Part shown: piece after piece, positions 1-7,651 of the stretch | How the letters are laid out: every line of letters starts with the position of its first letter | Numbering within the stretch: the first letter of the stretch is position 1 | DNA from: Gemmatimonadota bacterium | GTDB taxonomy: Bacteria > Gemmatimonadota > Gemmatimonadetes > Gemmatimonadales > GWC2-71-9 | Direction of reading: 5' to 3' | Assembly (NCBI GenBank): GCA_017889745.1 | Contig: JAGGAG010000149.1 | Location: 1-9,242, forward strand | Length of the DNA stretch: 9,242 bases | Translations under genes and position numbers: made by a program | Notes under the pieces: generated by a model | What the model was told of the DNA's origin: nothing | Database searches by the model: none | Seen by the model: the letters and a program-made list of their open reading frames with translations, nothing else

Positions 1-2301
1 GCTCCAGATCGTCGTCTCCGTCGGACCGTACACGTTCCACAACTCCCGCACCCTTTCAACCAGCACCCGCGCCAGGTCCGGGGCAAGTGCCTCACCCCCC
101 ACCAGCGCCCGCAACTGCGGCGTTCCGGCCCATCCCCCGTCGAGGAGCAGGCGCCACGTGGCCGGGGTCGCCTGCATTGTGCTGATCTGCCGCTCCTCCA
201 GCGCGCGCACCAGCGCGCGCCCGTCACGCACCGAATCACGATCCGCCAGTACGATCGTCGCCCCCGTCACCAGCGGCAGGAAGAGCTCCAGTCCGGCGAT
301 GTCGAACGTCACCGTCGTGAGCGCGAGCAGTCGGTCGCCGGGCGCCAGCCCGGGCTCCGCGGCCATGCTGCCCAGGAAGTTGGCCAGCGCCCCGTGGGTC
401 ACCTCGACACCCTTCGGCTGTCCCGTCGACCCCGAGGTGAAGATCACGTATGCCAGGTCATCGTCACGCACGTCGAACGGCGAGGGGCTGGCGTCCGGCG
501 TGGCCCCATCGCCGGTCAGCTCCGCGATGTCGAGCAGCCAGCGTTGCTCTCCCGCGAGCCGGGCGCCGAGGGTACTCGTGGAGAGGATGCCGCGGGCAAG
601 GCTCGCATCGAGCATGTAGCGGACACGGGCTTCGGGCAGGGACGCATCGAGCGGCAGGTACGCAGCCCTGGCCCGGAGCACGCCAAGCAGCACCGCGGGA
701 AGCCAGGCATCGCGCTCCAGCAGCACCGCCACCACGTCGCCCGGACCCACCCCCCGCCTCTGCAGGGCGGCGGCGACTACGCGGGTGCGACGCTCGAGCT
801 CCGCGAACGTGACGCGCGCACCGCCTGCCAGCTCCTCTACCGCAATCGCATCGGGCTGTTCCGCGGCCTTGGCGGCAACCGCCGCCGGCAGCATGGCGGG
901 AGCCGGTATCCGCGTGCCTGAGTTCGCCCACTCATCGGCAACGCGAGCGCGCTCCGCCCGGGAGAGCAGCGCAAGCCGGTCTACCGGTGTCCCCGGTGCT
1001 GCCGCGGCGCTCTGCAGCAGTCGCCGGAACTGGAGGCCCATCCCCTCCGCCGTTGCACGGTCGAAGAGGGCGCCGTCGTACTCGATATGCATCGCCACGC
1101 CGGCGTCGCCCTGGAGCAGGTTGAACCACTGATCGACGCGCGAGCCGCCGCTGTCCACCGGCAGGCGCTCGGCCGACAGGCCATCCAGCCGGAAGCCGGT
1201 CTCCGGGTCGTCGGCCAGTGAGAACATCACCTGGAAAAGGGGATTGTGTGCCAGGCTCCGGGATGGGTGTACCGCGTCGACGACGTGGTCGAACGGCACG
1301 TTCCGGTGCGTGAGCGCGTCCTCGGCGGTCTGCCGCACGGCATGAACGAGCTCCAGGAACGGCCGCTCCAGTGCCACTGCCGTGCGATACACCAGCACGT
1401 TCGCGTAGAAGCCGATGGCCACGTCGGTGCCTTCGGCATCGCGGTTCGCCACCGGCACGCCGATCGCGATGTCGGCCTGTCGGGAGAGCCGCGCGAGCAG
1501 CGCTACGTAGCCGGCGAGCAGGATCGTGAAGCGGGTGGTCCGCTCCGCCCGGGCAAGCGCATCCACCGCCGCCACTTCGTCCGGCGGCATCCGCACCAGC
1601 ACGTGGCCGCCGAGGAATGTCTGTACCGCCGGACGCGGCCGGTCGGTCGGCAGCGTCAGCGGGAGGTCGAGTCCCTGCAGCCGGTCGCGCCAGTACCCCA
1701 GTGACCCGCTTGCCACGGTCTCCGGTGTCTGCTCCCGCTGCCAGAGCGTGAAATCCGGATACTGGACCTCGACGTCCGGGAGCCCGTGCGGCTCGCCGCG
1801 AAGGAGCGGGCCATAGGCGCGTGCGATCTCGCCGGTAAGCAGGTCGAGCGAAACGCCATCGCAGATCGAGTGATGCGCGCCCAGCAGAAAGACGTGGTCG
1901 TCGGGGCCAACCTCGAGCAGTGCCGCTCGCACCAGCGGCCCGCTTTGCAGGTCGTACGGCGCGCCGCTCACCCCGTTCAGCCAGGCAGTGATGGCCTCCG
2001 CGTCATCGGCGCTGGTGCGCAACTCGGCCAGCCGGTCCCTCCGGAGCGGCCAGGGGGCCACCGGGTGTACCACCTGGCGCGACACGCCACCGGGCGCGTC
2101 GAGCGTCGTCCGCAGCGCTTCATGACGCTCCAGGAGCAGGTCGAGGGCGGCTTGCAGTGCCGGCAGGGCGAGGTGCCCGCGCAGGCGGAAGGCGACGCCC
2201 TCGTTGTAGGCGGGGAGGCCGGGATTCGCACCATCGAGGAACAGCAGCCGTTCCTGCGCTGATGAGGCGGGGAACGCATAGAGCGCCGACTGCTCGGTCA
2301 C
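1..2301 (-). CDS. NRPS, condensation plus glycine-type adenylation domain (3' end beyond window)
   Basis: Non-ribosomal peptide synthetase that should accept the acyl chain from the upstream PKS carrier, activate an amino acid and form an amide bond. I translated 767 uninterrupted codons, open at the left edge. The condensation domain spans about residues 8-440: SSAQERL (C1), RHEALRT (C2), catalytic HHSICDG at 143-149 (C3), YPDFTLWQRE (C4), IGFYANVL (C5), HRNVPFDHVV (C6) and NPLFQVMF (C7), all intact. The adenylation domain starts near 455: VTFAEL (A1), AAYLPLD (A2), TSGSTGQPKG at 622-631 (A3), TFDIAGLELF (A4) and NVYGPTETT (A5) at the edge. The specificity positions read D667, I668, L671, Q710, L733, G735, V757, I765, W766, which is close to the known glycine code DILQLGLIWK. 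The GTG start at 2301 overlaps the upstream TGA by four bases, and the C domain begins only about seven residues later, leaving no room for an N-terminal docking domain. The remaining A motifs and carrier lie outside the window. Confidence 0.95.
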   Translation of the reverse strand, partial: MTEQSALYAFPASSAQERLLFLDGANPGLPAYNEGVAFRLRGHLALPALQAALDLLLERHEALRTTLDAPGGVSRQVVHPVAPWPLRRDRLAELRTSADDAEAITAWLNGVSGAPYDLQSGPLVRAALLEVGPDDHVFLLGAHHSICDGVSLDLLTGEIARAYGPLLRGEPHGLPDVEVQYPDFTLWQREQTPETVASGSLGYWRDRLQGLDLPLTLPTDRPRPAVQTFLGGHVLVRMPPDEVAAVDALARAERTTRFTILLAGYVALLARLSRQADIAIGVPVANRDAEGTDVAIGFYANVLVYRTAVALERPFLELVHAVRQTAEDALTHRNVPFDHVVDAVHPSRSLAHNPLFQVMFSLADDPETGFRLDGLSAERLPVDSGGSRVDQWFNLLQGDAGVAMHIEYDGALFDRATAEGMGLQFRRLLQSAAAAPGTPVDRLALLSRAERARVADEWANSGTRIPAPAMLPAAVAAKAAEQPDAIAVEELAGGARVTFAELERRTRVVAAALQRRGVGPGDVVAVLLERDAWLPAVLLGVLRARAAYLPLDASLPEARVRYMLDASLARGILSTSTLGARLAGEQRWLLDIAELTGDGATPDASPSPFDVRDDDLAYVIFTSGSTGQPKGVEVTHGALANFLGSMAAEPGLAPGDRLLALTTVTFDIAGLELFLPLVTGATIVLADRDSVRDGRALVRALEERQISTMQATPATWRLLLDGGWAGTPQLRALVGGEALAPDLARVLVERVRELWNVYGPTETTIWS

Positions 2302-2318
2302 GACGCGGTGGACCCCTC
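2298..2318 (-). promoter_or_regulatory. GTGA stop/start overlap with GAGGGG site upstream of the downstream NRPS gene
   Basis: The GTG at 2301-2299 overlaps the TGA at 2300-2298 that ends the PKS C-terminal fragment. A purine-rich GAGGGG (2318-2313) lies eleven bases upstream of the GTG. No other in-frame ATG, GTG or TTG was seen in the few codons upstream, and the condensation domain begins at once, so this start is well supported. Translational coupling to the frame carrying the carrier domain suggests that this frame was translated, at least ancestrally. Confidence 0.75.
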
Positions 2319-3242
2319 GCGATGCGGTACCGGCTCAGTCACCCGGAATGCATCCCGGCTCCGGCGCGGAATGCGCACGACGGGTGCGGCGGGGGGCCCG
2401 CCCGCGGCGGCGTCGAGGTGCCCGGCCAGGCCGGCGAGCGTGCTGAACTTGAAGATGTCGTTCACGGCGATGCTCCGGTCGGGCAGCGCCTCCCTGAGCT
2501 TGCGCTGCAGCTTGACCGCGGTCAGCGAATGGCCGCCAAGCTGGAAGAAATCGTCGCTCCGCGCCACCTGCGCTACACCCAGCAGCCTCTTCCAGTGCTC
2601 GGCCAGCAGCCTTTCCGTCGCCGTGACGGGGCCGTCCGCGTCCGTCGCGCCGGCCGACTCGGTCGTTGCCGCATCGGCATGCACAGGCTCAGGAGCCGGG
2701 GTATCCAGTTCCCGGAGGATGGCCTCGAGCGGGCGGGGCGTCACCACGAGGTGGGCCGGGGTGAGATGTGTCAGCACCTGGTCGATGACGGACATCCCTT
2801 CCGCGGTGCGGATTCCCTCGGCCAGGCTGGCGGCGAAGCTCGTGTTGGCCACGCCGCGAGTCGCCTCGGATACGTCCAGCCGCACGGTCTTCGTTCCCGC
2901 GTTGCCCTGGGCGCCAAGCTGTGCTGCACTCACGCGCGCCATGACGAAGTCACTGATGTCCACCAGCACGGTGCCTGCCGCATCGGCGATCGTCACGTCG
3001 AACGTCACGAAGTCCGCGGATGAGCCCTCGTCGGGGCGAAGCCGCACGTGGCTCACCAGTGACTGGCGGAGTGGCTCGTGGGCGCGCAACGTTCCATACG
3101 AGAGCGGCACGTAGAAGTCCTTCGCCTCGTCATAGCCTGGGATCAGCGCCTGCACCGTCCCCGTCGCCATGTCGAGGAGGGCAGGGTGAAGCGGATGCGC
3201 TTGGAGCAGGCTGCTGAACTGGGCCCGTAGCTCGAGCGTCAC
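2298..3242 (-). CDS. PKS C-terminal fragment: DH second half, linker, carrier domain
   Basis: C-terminal part of the preceding PKS, in another reading frame. Residues 1-105 are the second hot-dog fold of a polyketide dehydratase: HPLHPALLD carries the expected catalytic Asp (D24), followed by FYVPLSYG. Residues about 110-182 form a conserved PKS linker (EGIRTAEG, then LVVTPRPLEAIL). Residues about 208-277 are a carrier domain with LGGHSL, phosphopantetheine Ser at S239, PCP-like in style. A basic Pro/Arg-rich tail follows. The GTG at 3242 is only the first usable start codon. DH homology clearly continues upstream in this frame (DFGPQWDNLRRIDYGDGEAL, then CAVRTQ and LDVAAIRRR further up) to about 3385, so this is most likely not a native N terminus. 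A GGTGAGG five bases before the GTG could allow weak independent initiation. The TGA at 2298 overlaps the next gene's GTG. The domain assignment is secure; whether this is expressed as a separate protein is doubtful. Confidence 0.72.
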   Translation of the reverse strand: MTLELRAQFSSLLQAHPLHPALLDMATGTVQALIPGYDEAKDFYVPLSYGTLRAHEPLRQSLVSHVRLRPDEGSSADFVTFDVTIADAAGTVLVDISDFVMARVSAAQLGAQGNAGTKTVRLDVSEATRGVANTSFAASLAEGIRTAEGMSVIDQVLTHLTPAHLVVTPRPLEAILRELDTPAPEPVHADAATTESAGATDADGPVTATERLLAEHWKRLLGVAQVARSDDFFQLGGHSLTAVKLQRKLREALPDRSIAVNDIFKFSTLAGLAGHLDAAAGGPPAAPVVRIPRRSRDAFRVTEPVPHREGSTAS

Positions 3243-3400
3243 CAGCGCCTCACCGTCGCCGTAGTCGATCCGTCGGAGGTTGTCCCATTGGGGGCCGAAG
3301 TCGAGGTGCGGCGTCTGGTGCTGCCCCTCGAATGTCTGCGTCCGGACCGCGCAGCGGCGCCGGATCGCCGCTACGTCCAGCGGAGCCGGTCGGTTGCCTC
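3243..3400 (-). other. Disrupted DH domain: frame break with apparent deletion
   Basis: The upstream PKS frame reads normal DH sequence through WFLAEHRLRGGAALIPGTGYIEA by splicing two adjacent stretches (residues 1394-1416), then ends after seven more residues at TAG 3371-3373. The other frame reads DH-like sequence from about 3385 downward: LDVAAIRRRC, then FGPQWDNLRRIDYGDG. In intact DH domains of this kind the PGTGYLE motif and the FGPxW motif are separated by roughly 100-120 residues; here only about 45 codons lie between them. I translated the third frame too, and it holds no DH-like sequence. The arrangement implies loss of roughly 55-75 codons with a net change of 3k+1 nucleotides, with the junction within about 3380-3400. 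It could be a natural deletion, a recombination scar or an assembly error. Confidence 0.7.
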
Positions 3401-6400
3401 GATGTAGCCCGTGCCCGGGATCAGCGCCGCACCGCCGCGCAGCCGATGCTCGGCGAGGAACCAGTTGCGCTGGATCGATACGGTGCTGCGGTAGAGCTGC
3501 TCATCCGCCGTGTCTCGCACCCGCCGCCCGATGAGTGGATCGTCCCCGCCCGGCTGGGTGCCGCCCAGGGCCGCACCGAGCTCGGCCGCCATGCCGACCT
3601 CCTGCCACGCGTCCCAGCCAAGCGACAGCGCCAGGGTCCCGTCACGCGCCCGGCGCGCTGCCGCGTAGGCGTCGAGGAAGGCATTGGCCGCGGCATAGTC
3701 CACCTGTCCCGCGAACCCTGCAATGGCGCTGGTCGACGAGAACAGCAGCAGGAAATCGAGGGCGACACCCTGGGTTGCTGCGTCGAGGCTGAGCGTGCCC
3801 TCGACCTTCGGGGCCAGCACTGCGGCGGCTGCCGCCTCGCTCTTGAGTTGTACGATGCCGTCATCGAGCACGCCGGCGGTGTGGAACACCCCGTGAAGCG
3901 CCCCGAATCGGGCCACGGTCTCGGCCACGATCTCGGTCATGCGCGTGCGGTCGGCCACGTCGCCGCGGGCGACCAGTACCTCGCTGCCGGCACTCTCCAT
4001 GCGCTGTACCGCCTGGACCCGCCGCGCCACGCGCTCGTTGCCTGCGCTCCCGACGGCCTTCCAGGCGTCACGCGGCGGGAGGCCGGAGCGGCTGACCAGT
4101 ACCAGGCGGGCCTGGACGGTCTTCGCGAGGTGTTCGGCAAGGGCGAGGCCGATGCCGCCGAGACCGCCGGTGATGAGGTACACACCACCGCGGCGCAGCG
4201 TCGACCTCGAACCCGGTGATCGCAGCGATGTCGGCTCCCAGCCCTGCACCCATCGATCGGTGCCGCGCCACGCGGCGACCATGGCGTCGGGTTCCGCGAT
4301 GAGTTCCGCCGCGAGTTGATCGACCAGTCGCCCCCGCTGCCAGCTCGCCTCCGGTACTACGACATCCACGATCCGGGTCCGGAGCTGCGGGATCTCGCGC
4401 GGCAGGACGCGCAGCGCGCCGAGCATCGTCGCCTTGACCGGCTCGAGCCGCGGCTCCCCCGCGACCTCCAGCACTCCGCTCGAAAGCACGCTGAGTGTTA
4501 CCGGCGCTGTCAGGTCGCGTTCGCCCAGGGCCTGTCCCAGGGCCAGCAGGCTGAAGAAGCCGTCCCGCGTCACCTCGCGTGCCGCGGCCGGATCGAATAG
4601 GTTCGCCGACTCATCCAGCGCCAGGGCATGGACGATGGCGCTGGGGACGCCGCCATCGGCGTGCAGCGCATCCAGCAGGGCGCGCCAGTCATCCACCGCG
4701 TCGGGTCGCAGGACGAACCCGTCGCGCTGGCGCGCGAACCCGGCGCCGGCCTCCACGAGCACCAGGTCATGCCCAGCCGCGCGCAGCCTCGGCGCCAGTT
4801 CCCGCGTCACGCCGCCCCGGTCCGCCAGCAGGAGATAGCGTCCGGCCGGCAGAGCGGCCGGGCCGCCGGGAAGGGCGCGTCGCCACGACGGCTGGGTATA
4901 CCAGTCGCCGACGTCGCTGCGCCGCGCCGTGGACCTCGCCGGCGTGCTGGCGGCGGCCGCGGCCGGTTCGATCCAGTGGCGCTGGCGCTCGAACGCGTAC
5001 GTCGGCAGCGGAATCCGCCGCCGCGTTTCACCCCGCCGGAGTTGCGTCCAGTCGATGGCGACGCCAAATGCCCACAGGCGCCCGAGCGCACCTAGCATGA
5101 AGGCCAGGTCGGCGACCTCCTCCCGCGGGTGCCGCATCGAGTGAAGCACGGGTTGGCCCGCGGGCCGGTCCGGGTGCTGCCGCGCGATGGTCGCGAGGGT
5201 TCGCCCGGCCCCTACCTCCAGCAGCACGCGGCCCGGGTCTGCCGCCAGCGTGCGGATTCCGTCCGAGAAGCGCACGGTGCTGCGCAGGTGGCGTACCCAG
5301 TACTCCGCGCTCGTCGCTTCCGCGGGGGAGATCCAGGTACCCGAGAGATTCGAGGTGAACGGGATCGTGGGCGCCGAGAAATGCACCCGTCTCAGGCACT
5401 CGCCGAAACGGCCCAGGATCGGGTCGAGCATTGCCGAGTGGGCTGGCATGGTCGTGCGGAGCCGCACGGCATCCACTCCGCGGGCCTCCAGGATGCGTTG
5501 CAGCTCCTCCAGTGCCGGAACCGGCCCCGACGCGACCGTCAGCGATGGACCATTGATCACCGCGATCGACAGCCCGGCCGGGAGGAGCGGAGCAAGGTCC
5601 GCGGCCGGCAGCGGAACGCTCAGCATGCCGCCCTCGCCCACCTCGTCGACCAGCTGGCCGCGGGTAACCACGATGCGCAGCGCATCCTCGAGCGAGAACA
5701 CTCCTGCGAGCGCGGCGGCGGCATACTCCCCCAGGCTGTGGCCGATCATGGCGGAGGGAGTGATCCCCCATGATATCCAGAGCTTTGCCTGGGCGTACTG
5801 CGTGATGAACACCGCGGGGTGGGTTCGCGATGGGCGCCCGAGTTCCTCCGCAGCGGTCGCCTCGTTGGCCGACGACGGGTACAGCAGCGTGCGGAGGTCG
5901 AAATCGATCATCGGCGCGAGCAGCGACAGGCACTGGTCGATGGCCTCACGGTACACCGGCTCGGACTGGTACAGCCCGGTCCCCATGTTCGGGTATTGCG
6001 TGCCGACGCCGGCGAACATGAAGGCCACGGAGCGTTCCGTGTCGTCGCTGGCGTGCGTAAAGACCTGTTGCGCGTCCTTCGAGCCGAGCAGGTCCGCCGC
6101 CTCGCCGGTACTTCCGGCGACCACCACCCGGCGATGCCGGCGCGGCTGGCGGCCCTCCTGGAGCGTGTGCGCGGCGTCGGCGAGGCTCGTGTCGGGATGC
6201 TCCCGCAGGAAGGCGGCGAGTCGCTCGCCGTTTGCCTCCAGTGCCTTCGGGGTCGCTGCCGAAAGCACGAGGACCTCGGCCGCCCGCCCCGGCGTGGTGG
6301 GCAGCGGCGCCGGCGCCTCCTCCACGATCGCGTGCGCGTTGGTTCCGCCCACCGCGAGCGAGTTGACCCCCGCGCGCCTCGGCCATGGCGCGTCCCAGGG

Positions 6401-7642
6401 AAGCGCCCCGGCATTGACGAGGAACGGGCTCCCCTCGAATCCGCACGCCGGGTTCGGCGCCTTGAAGTGCACGAGTGGCGGCAGCGTGCGGTGCTTCAGT
6501 GCCTCGACCACCTTGATGAAGCTTGCCACGCCCGCGGCGGTGTCGGTGTGCCCGATGTTGGCCTTCACCGAACCGATGTGACAGAAGCCCACCTTGTCCG
6601 TGCCCTGCCTGAACGCCTGCGTCAGCGCCGTGATCTCGATCGGGTCGCCCACCGGCGTTCCCGTTCCGTGGGTCTCGACATAGGTGACCGTGTCCGGGCT
6701 CACGTCGCCGATGGCGTGCGCCACCGCGACGGCCTGCGCCTGCCCGTCCACGCTCGGCGCCAGGTAGCCGGCCTTCTGCCCGCCGTCGTTGTTGACGGCG
6801 GAGCTCCGCAGCACGGCGTGGATCGTGTCGCCGTCCCGAAGGGCGTCAGCCACGCGCTTGAGCACCACCGCTCCCGCGCCGCTTCCGAATACTGTCCCCC
6901 GGCTGGCGGCGTCGAAGGCGCGGCAATGCCCGTCCGGCGAAAGGATCTCCCCCTCGGCGTAGGTGTAGCCCCGGCGGTGCGGCAGCTCGATCGTGGCGCC
7001 GCCCGCGAGCGCCATGTCGCACTCGCCGTTGAGCAGGCTCTGCGCGGCCAGGTGGATCGCCACGAGCGAGGTGCTGCAGGCGGTCTGTACGTTGATGCTC
7101 GGCCCCTTGAGGTCGAATACGTAGGACACACGGGTCGTGAGGAAGTCCTTGTCGTTGCCCGTGTGCCGCAGCAGGAAAAGCCCGTCCGACTCCAGCAGTT
7201 CCGGTCGGGTGAGCAGGTTGTACGGCAGGTAGGCGTTGTGCCCCGACCCGCCGAACACGCCGATCGATCCCGCGAATCGGCGCGGGTCGTACCCGGCGTG
7301 CTCGAAGGCCTCCCACGATACCTCGAGGAAGTGCCGGTGCTGCGGGTCCATCACCGCGGCCTCGTGCGGGCTCAGGCCGAAGAACGCGCCGTCGAAGCAC
7401 TCCATGTCCTGCAGCGGGGCGCCCGCCTTCACGTAGTCGCGGTGGCGGAGCAGGTCTTCCGCCACGCCGGCGGCGCGCAACTCGTCGTCGCTGTACCGCA
7501 CCACCGATTCGACCCCGTCGCGCAGGTTGTTCCAGAACTCTTCCACGCTGCGCGCGCCCGCGAAGCGGCATGCCATGCCTACGACGGCAATCGCGCTCTC
7601 ATAGGCGACGGGGTCCACCGGCTGCGTCACGTCGGGCCTCAT
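3371..7642 (-). CDS. Type I polyketide synthase module: KS-AT-KR-DH (DH truncated)
   Basis: Modular PKS extending the peptidyl chain by one unit and reducing the beta-keto group. KS (about 15-440): catalytic C189 in TACSTSL, H325 in HGTGT and H365 in KANIGHT, all present. AT (about 540-860): nucleophile S636 in GHSLGE. The usual HAFH/YASH specificity motif reads MPAH (732-735), so malonyl is only weakly favoured. The post-AT linker LPTYAFERQRHW ends at 890. A structural KR subdomain (about 915-1140) precedes the catalytic KR (1150-1350) with TGGLGGIG, K1279, S1303, Y1316 and N1320. LDD at 1259-1261 marks a B-type KR, giving a D (3R) hydroxyl. DH begins near 1365 with GRRV and catalytic H1399 (HRLRGG, then PGTGY), then stops at 1423. 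KR before DH is not the usual order. ATG at 7642 overlaps the upstream TGA, preceded by AGG at six-base spacing. The protein lacks its own carrier, which lies in another frame downstream. The domain calls are sure; function is uncertain. Confidence 0.93.
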   Translation of the reverse strand: MRPDVTQPVDPVAYESAIAVVGMACRFAGARSVEEFWNNLRDGVESVVRYSDDELRAAGVAEDLLRHRDYVKAGAPLQDMECFDGAFFGLSPHEAAVMDPQHRHFLEVSWEAFEHAGYDPRRFAGSIGVFGGSGHNAYLPYNLLTRPELLESDGLFLLRHTGNDKDFLTTRVSYVFDLKGPSINVQTACSTSLVAIHLAAQSLLNGECDMALAGGATIELPHRRGYTYAEGEILSPDGHCRAFDAASRGTVFGSGAGAVVLKRVADALRDGDTIHAVLRSSAVNNDGGQKAGYLAPSVDGQAQAVAVAHAIGDVSPDTVTYVETHGTGTPVGDPIEITALTQAFRQGTDKVGFCHIGSVKANIGHTDTAAGVASFIKVVEALKHRTLPPLVHFKAPNPACGFEGSPFLVNAGALPWDAPWPRRAGVNSLAVGGTNAHAIVEEAPAPLPTTPGRAAEVLVLSAATPKALEANGERLAAFLREHPDTSLADAAHTLQEGRQPRRHRRVVVAGSTGEAADLLGSKDAQQVFTHASDDTERSVAFMFAGVGTQYPNMGTGLYQSEPVYREAIDQCLSLLAPMIDFDLRTLLYPSSANEATAAEELGRPSRTHPAVFITQYAQAKLWISWGITPSAMIGHSLGEYAAAALAGVFSLEDALRIVVTRGQLVDEVGEGGMLSVPLPAADLAPLLPAGLSIAVINGPSLTVASGPVPALEELQRILEARGVDAVRLRTTMPAHSAMLDPILGRFGECLRRVHFSAPTIPFTSNLSGTWISPAEATSAEYWVRHLRSTVRFSDGIRTLAADPGRVLLEVGAGRTLATIARQHPDRPAGQPVLHSMRHPREEVADLAFMLGALGRLWAFGVAIDWTQLRRGETRRRIPLPTYAFERQRHWIEPAAAAASTPARSTARRSDVGDWYTQPSWRRALPGGPAALPAGRYLLLADRGGVTRELAPRLRAAGHDLVLVEAGAGFARQRDGFVLRPDAVDDWRALLDALHADGGVPSAIVHALALDESANLFDPAAAREVTRDGFFSLLALGQALGERDLTAPVTLSVLSSGVLEVAGEPRLEPVKATMLGALRVLPREIPQLRTRIVDVVVPEASWQRGRLVDQLAAELIAEPDAMVAAWRGTDRWVQGWEPTSLRSPGSRSTLRRGGVYLITGGLGGIGLALAEHLAKTVQARLVLVSRSGLPPRDAWKAVGSAGNERVARRVQAVQRMESAGSEVLVARGDVADRTRMTEIVAETVARFGALHGVFHTAGVLDDGIVQLKSEAAAAAVLAPKVEGTLSLDAATQGVALDFLLLFSSTSAIAGFAGQVDYAAANAFLDAYAAARRARDGTLALSLGWDAWQEVGMAAELGAALGGTQPGGDDPLIGRRVRDTADEQLYRSTVSIQRNWFLAEHRLRGGAALIPGTGYIEATDRLRWT

Positions 7643-7651
7643 GATTCGCCT
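7639..7651 (-). promoter_or_regulatory. ATGA stop/start overlap with ribosome binding site of the PKS gene
   Basis: On the minus strand AGGCGAATCATGA holds a short Shine-Dalgarno-like AGG six bases before the ATG (7642-7640). That ATG overlaps the TGA (7641-7639) of the upstream NRPS gene. Such 4-nt overlaps usually give translational coupling, keeping the two megasynthase subunits at similar amounts. It also fixes the PKS start, since the KS fold begins only about 15 residues later. Confidence 0.8.

Noticed and set aside
4..50. Similarity between the sequence near 4-50 and near 8589-8640
   Set aside because: Both encode the A5 core motif (YGPTETTIW) of two paralogous adenylation domains, so this is shared domain ancestry, not a mobile or direct repeat.
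2157..3023. Plus-strand open frame of 288 codons, and the overlapping 268-codon frame at 2308-3114
   Set aside because: Both are antisense to the DH, linker and carrier coding sequence, have low-complexity composition, and show no supporting start context or homology that I can recognise.
3240..3254. GTG at 3242 with GGTGAGG five bases upstream as a genuine start of a separate gene
   Set aside because: Conserved DH sequence continues upstream of this GTG in the same frame to about 3385, so the start would cut through a folded domain. It is kept only as a possible secondary initiation site after the break.
3371..3404. Programmed ribosomal frameshift joining the two PKS frames
   Set aside because: No slippery run was seen, and a shift here would still leave the DH short by roughly 55-75 residues, so recoding alone cannot restore the domain.
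3332..4219. Plus-strand open frame of 295 codons across the broken DH and KR
   Set aside because: It is antisense to conserved KR motifs (TGGLGGIG, YAAANA). I considered whether it could explain the frame break, but its product looks like a shadow translation.
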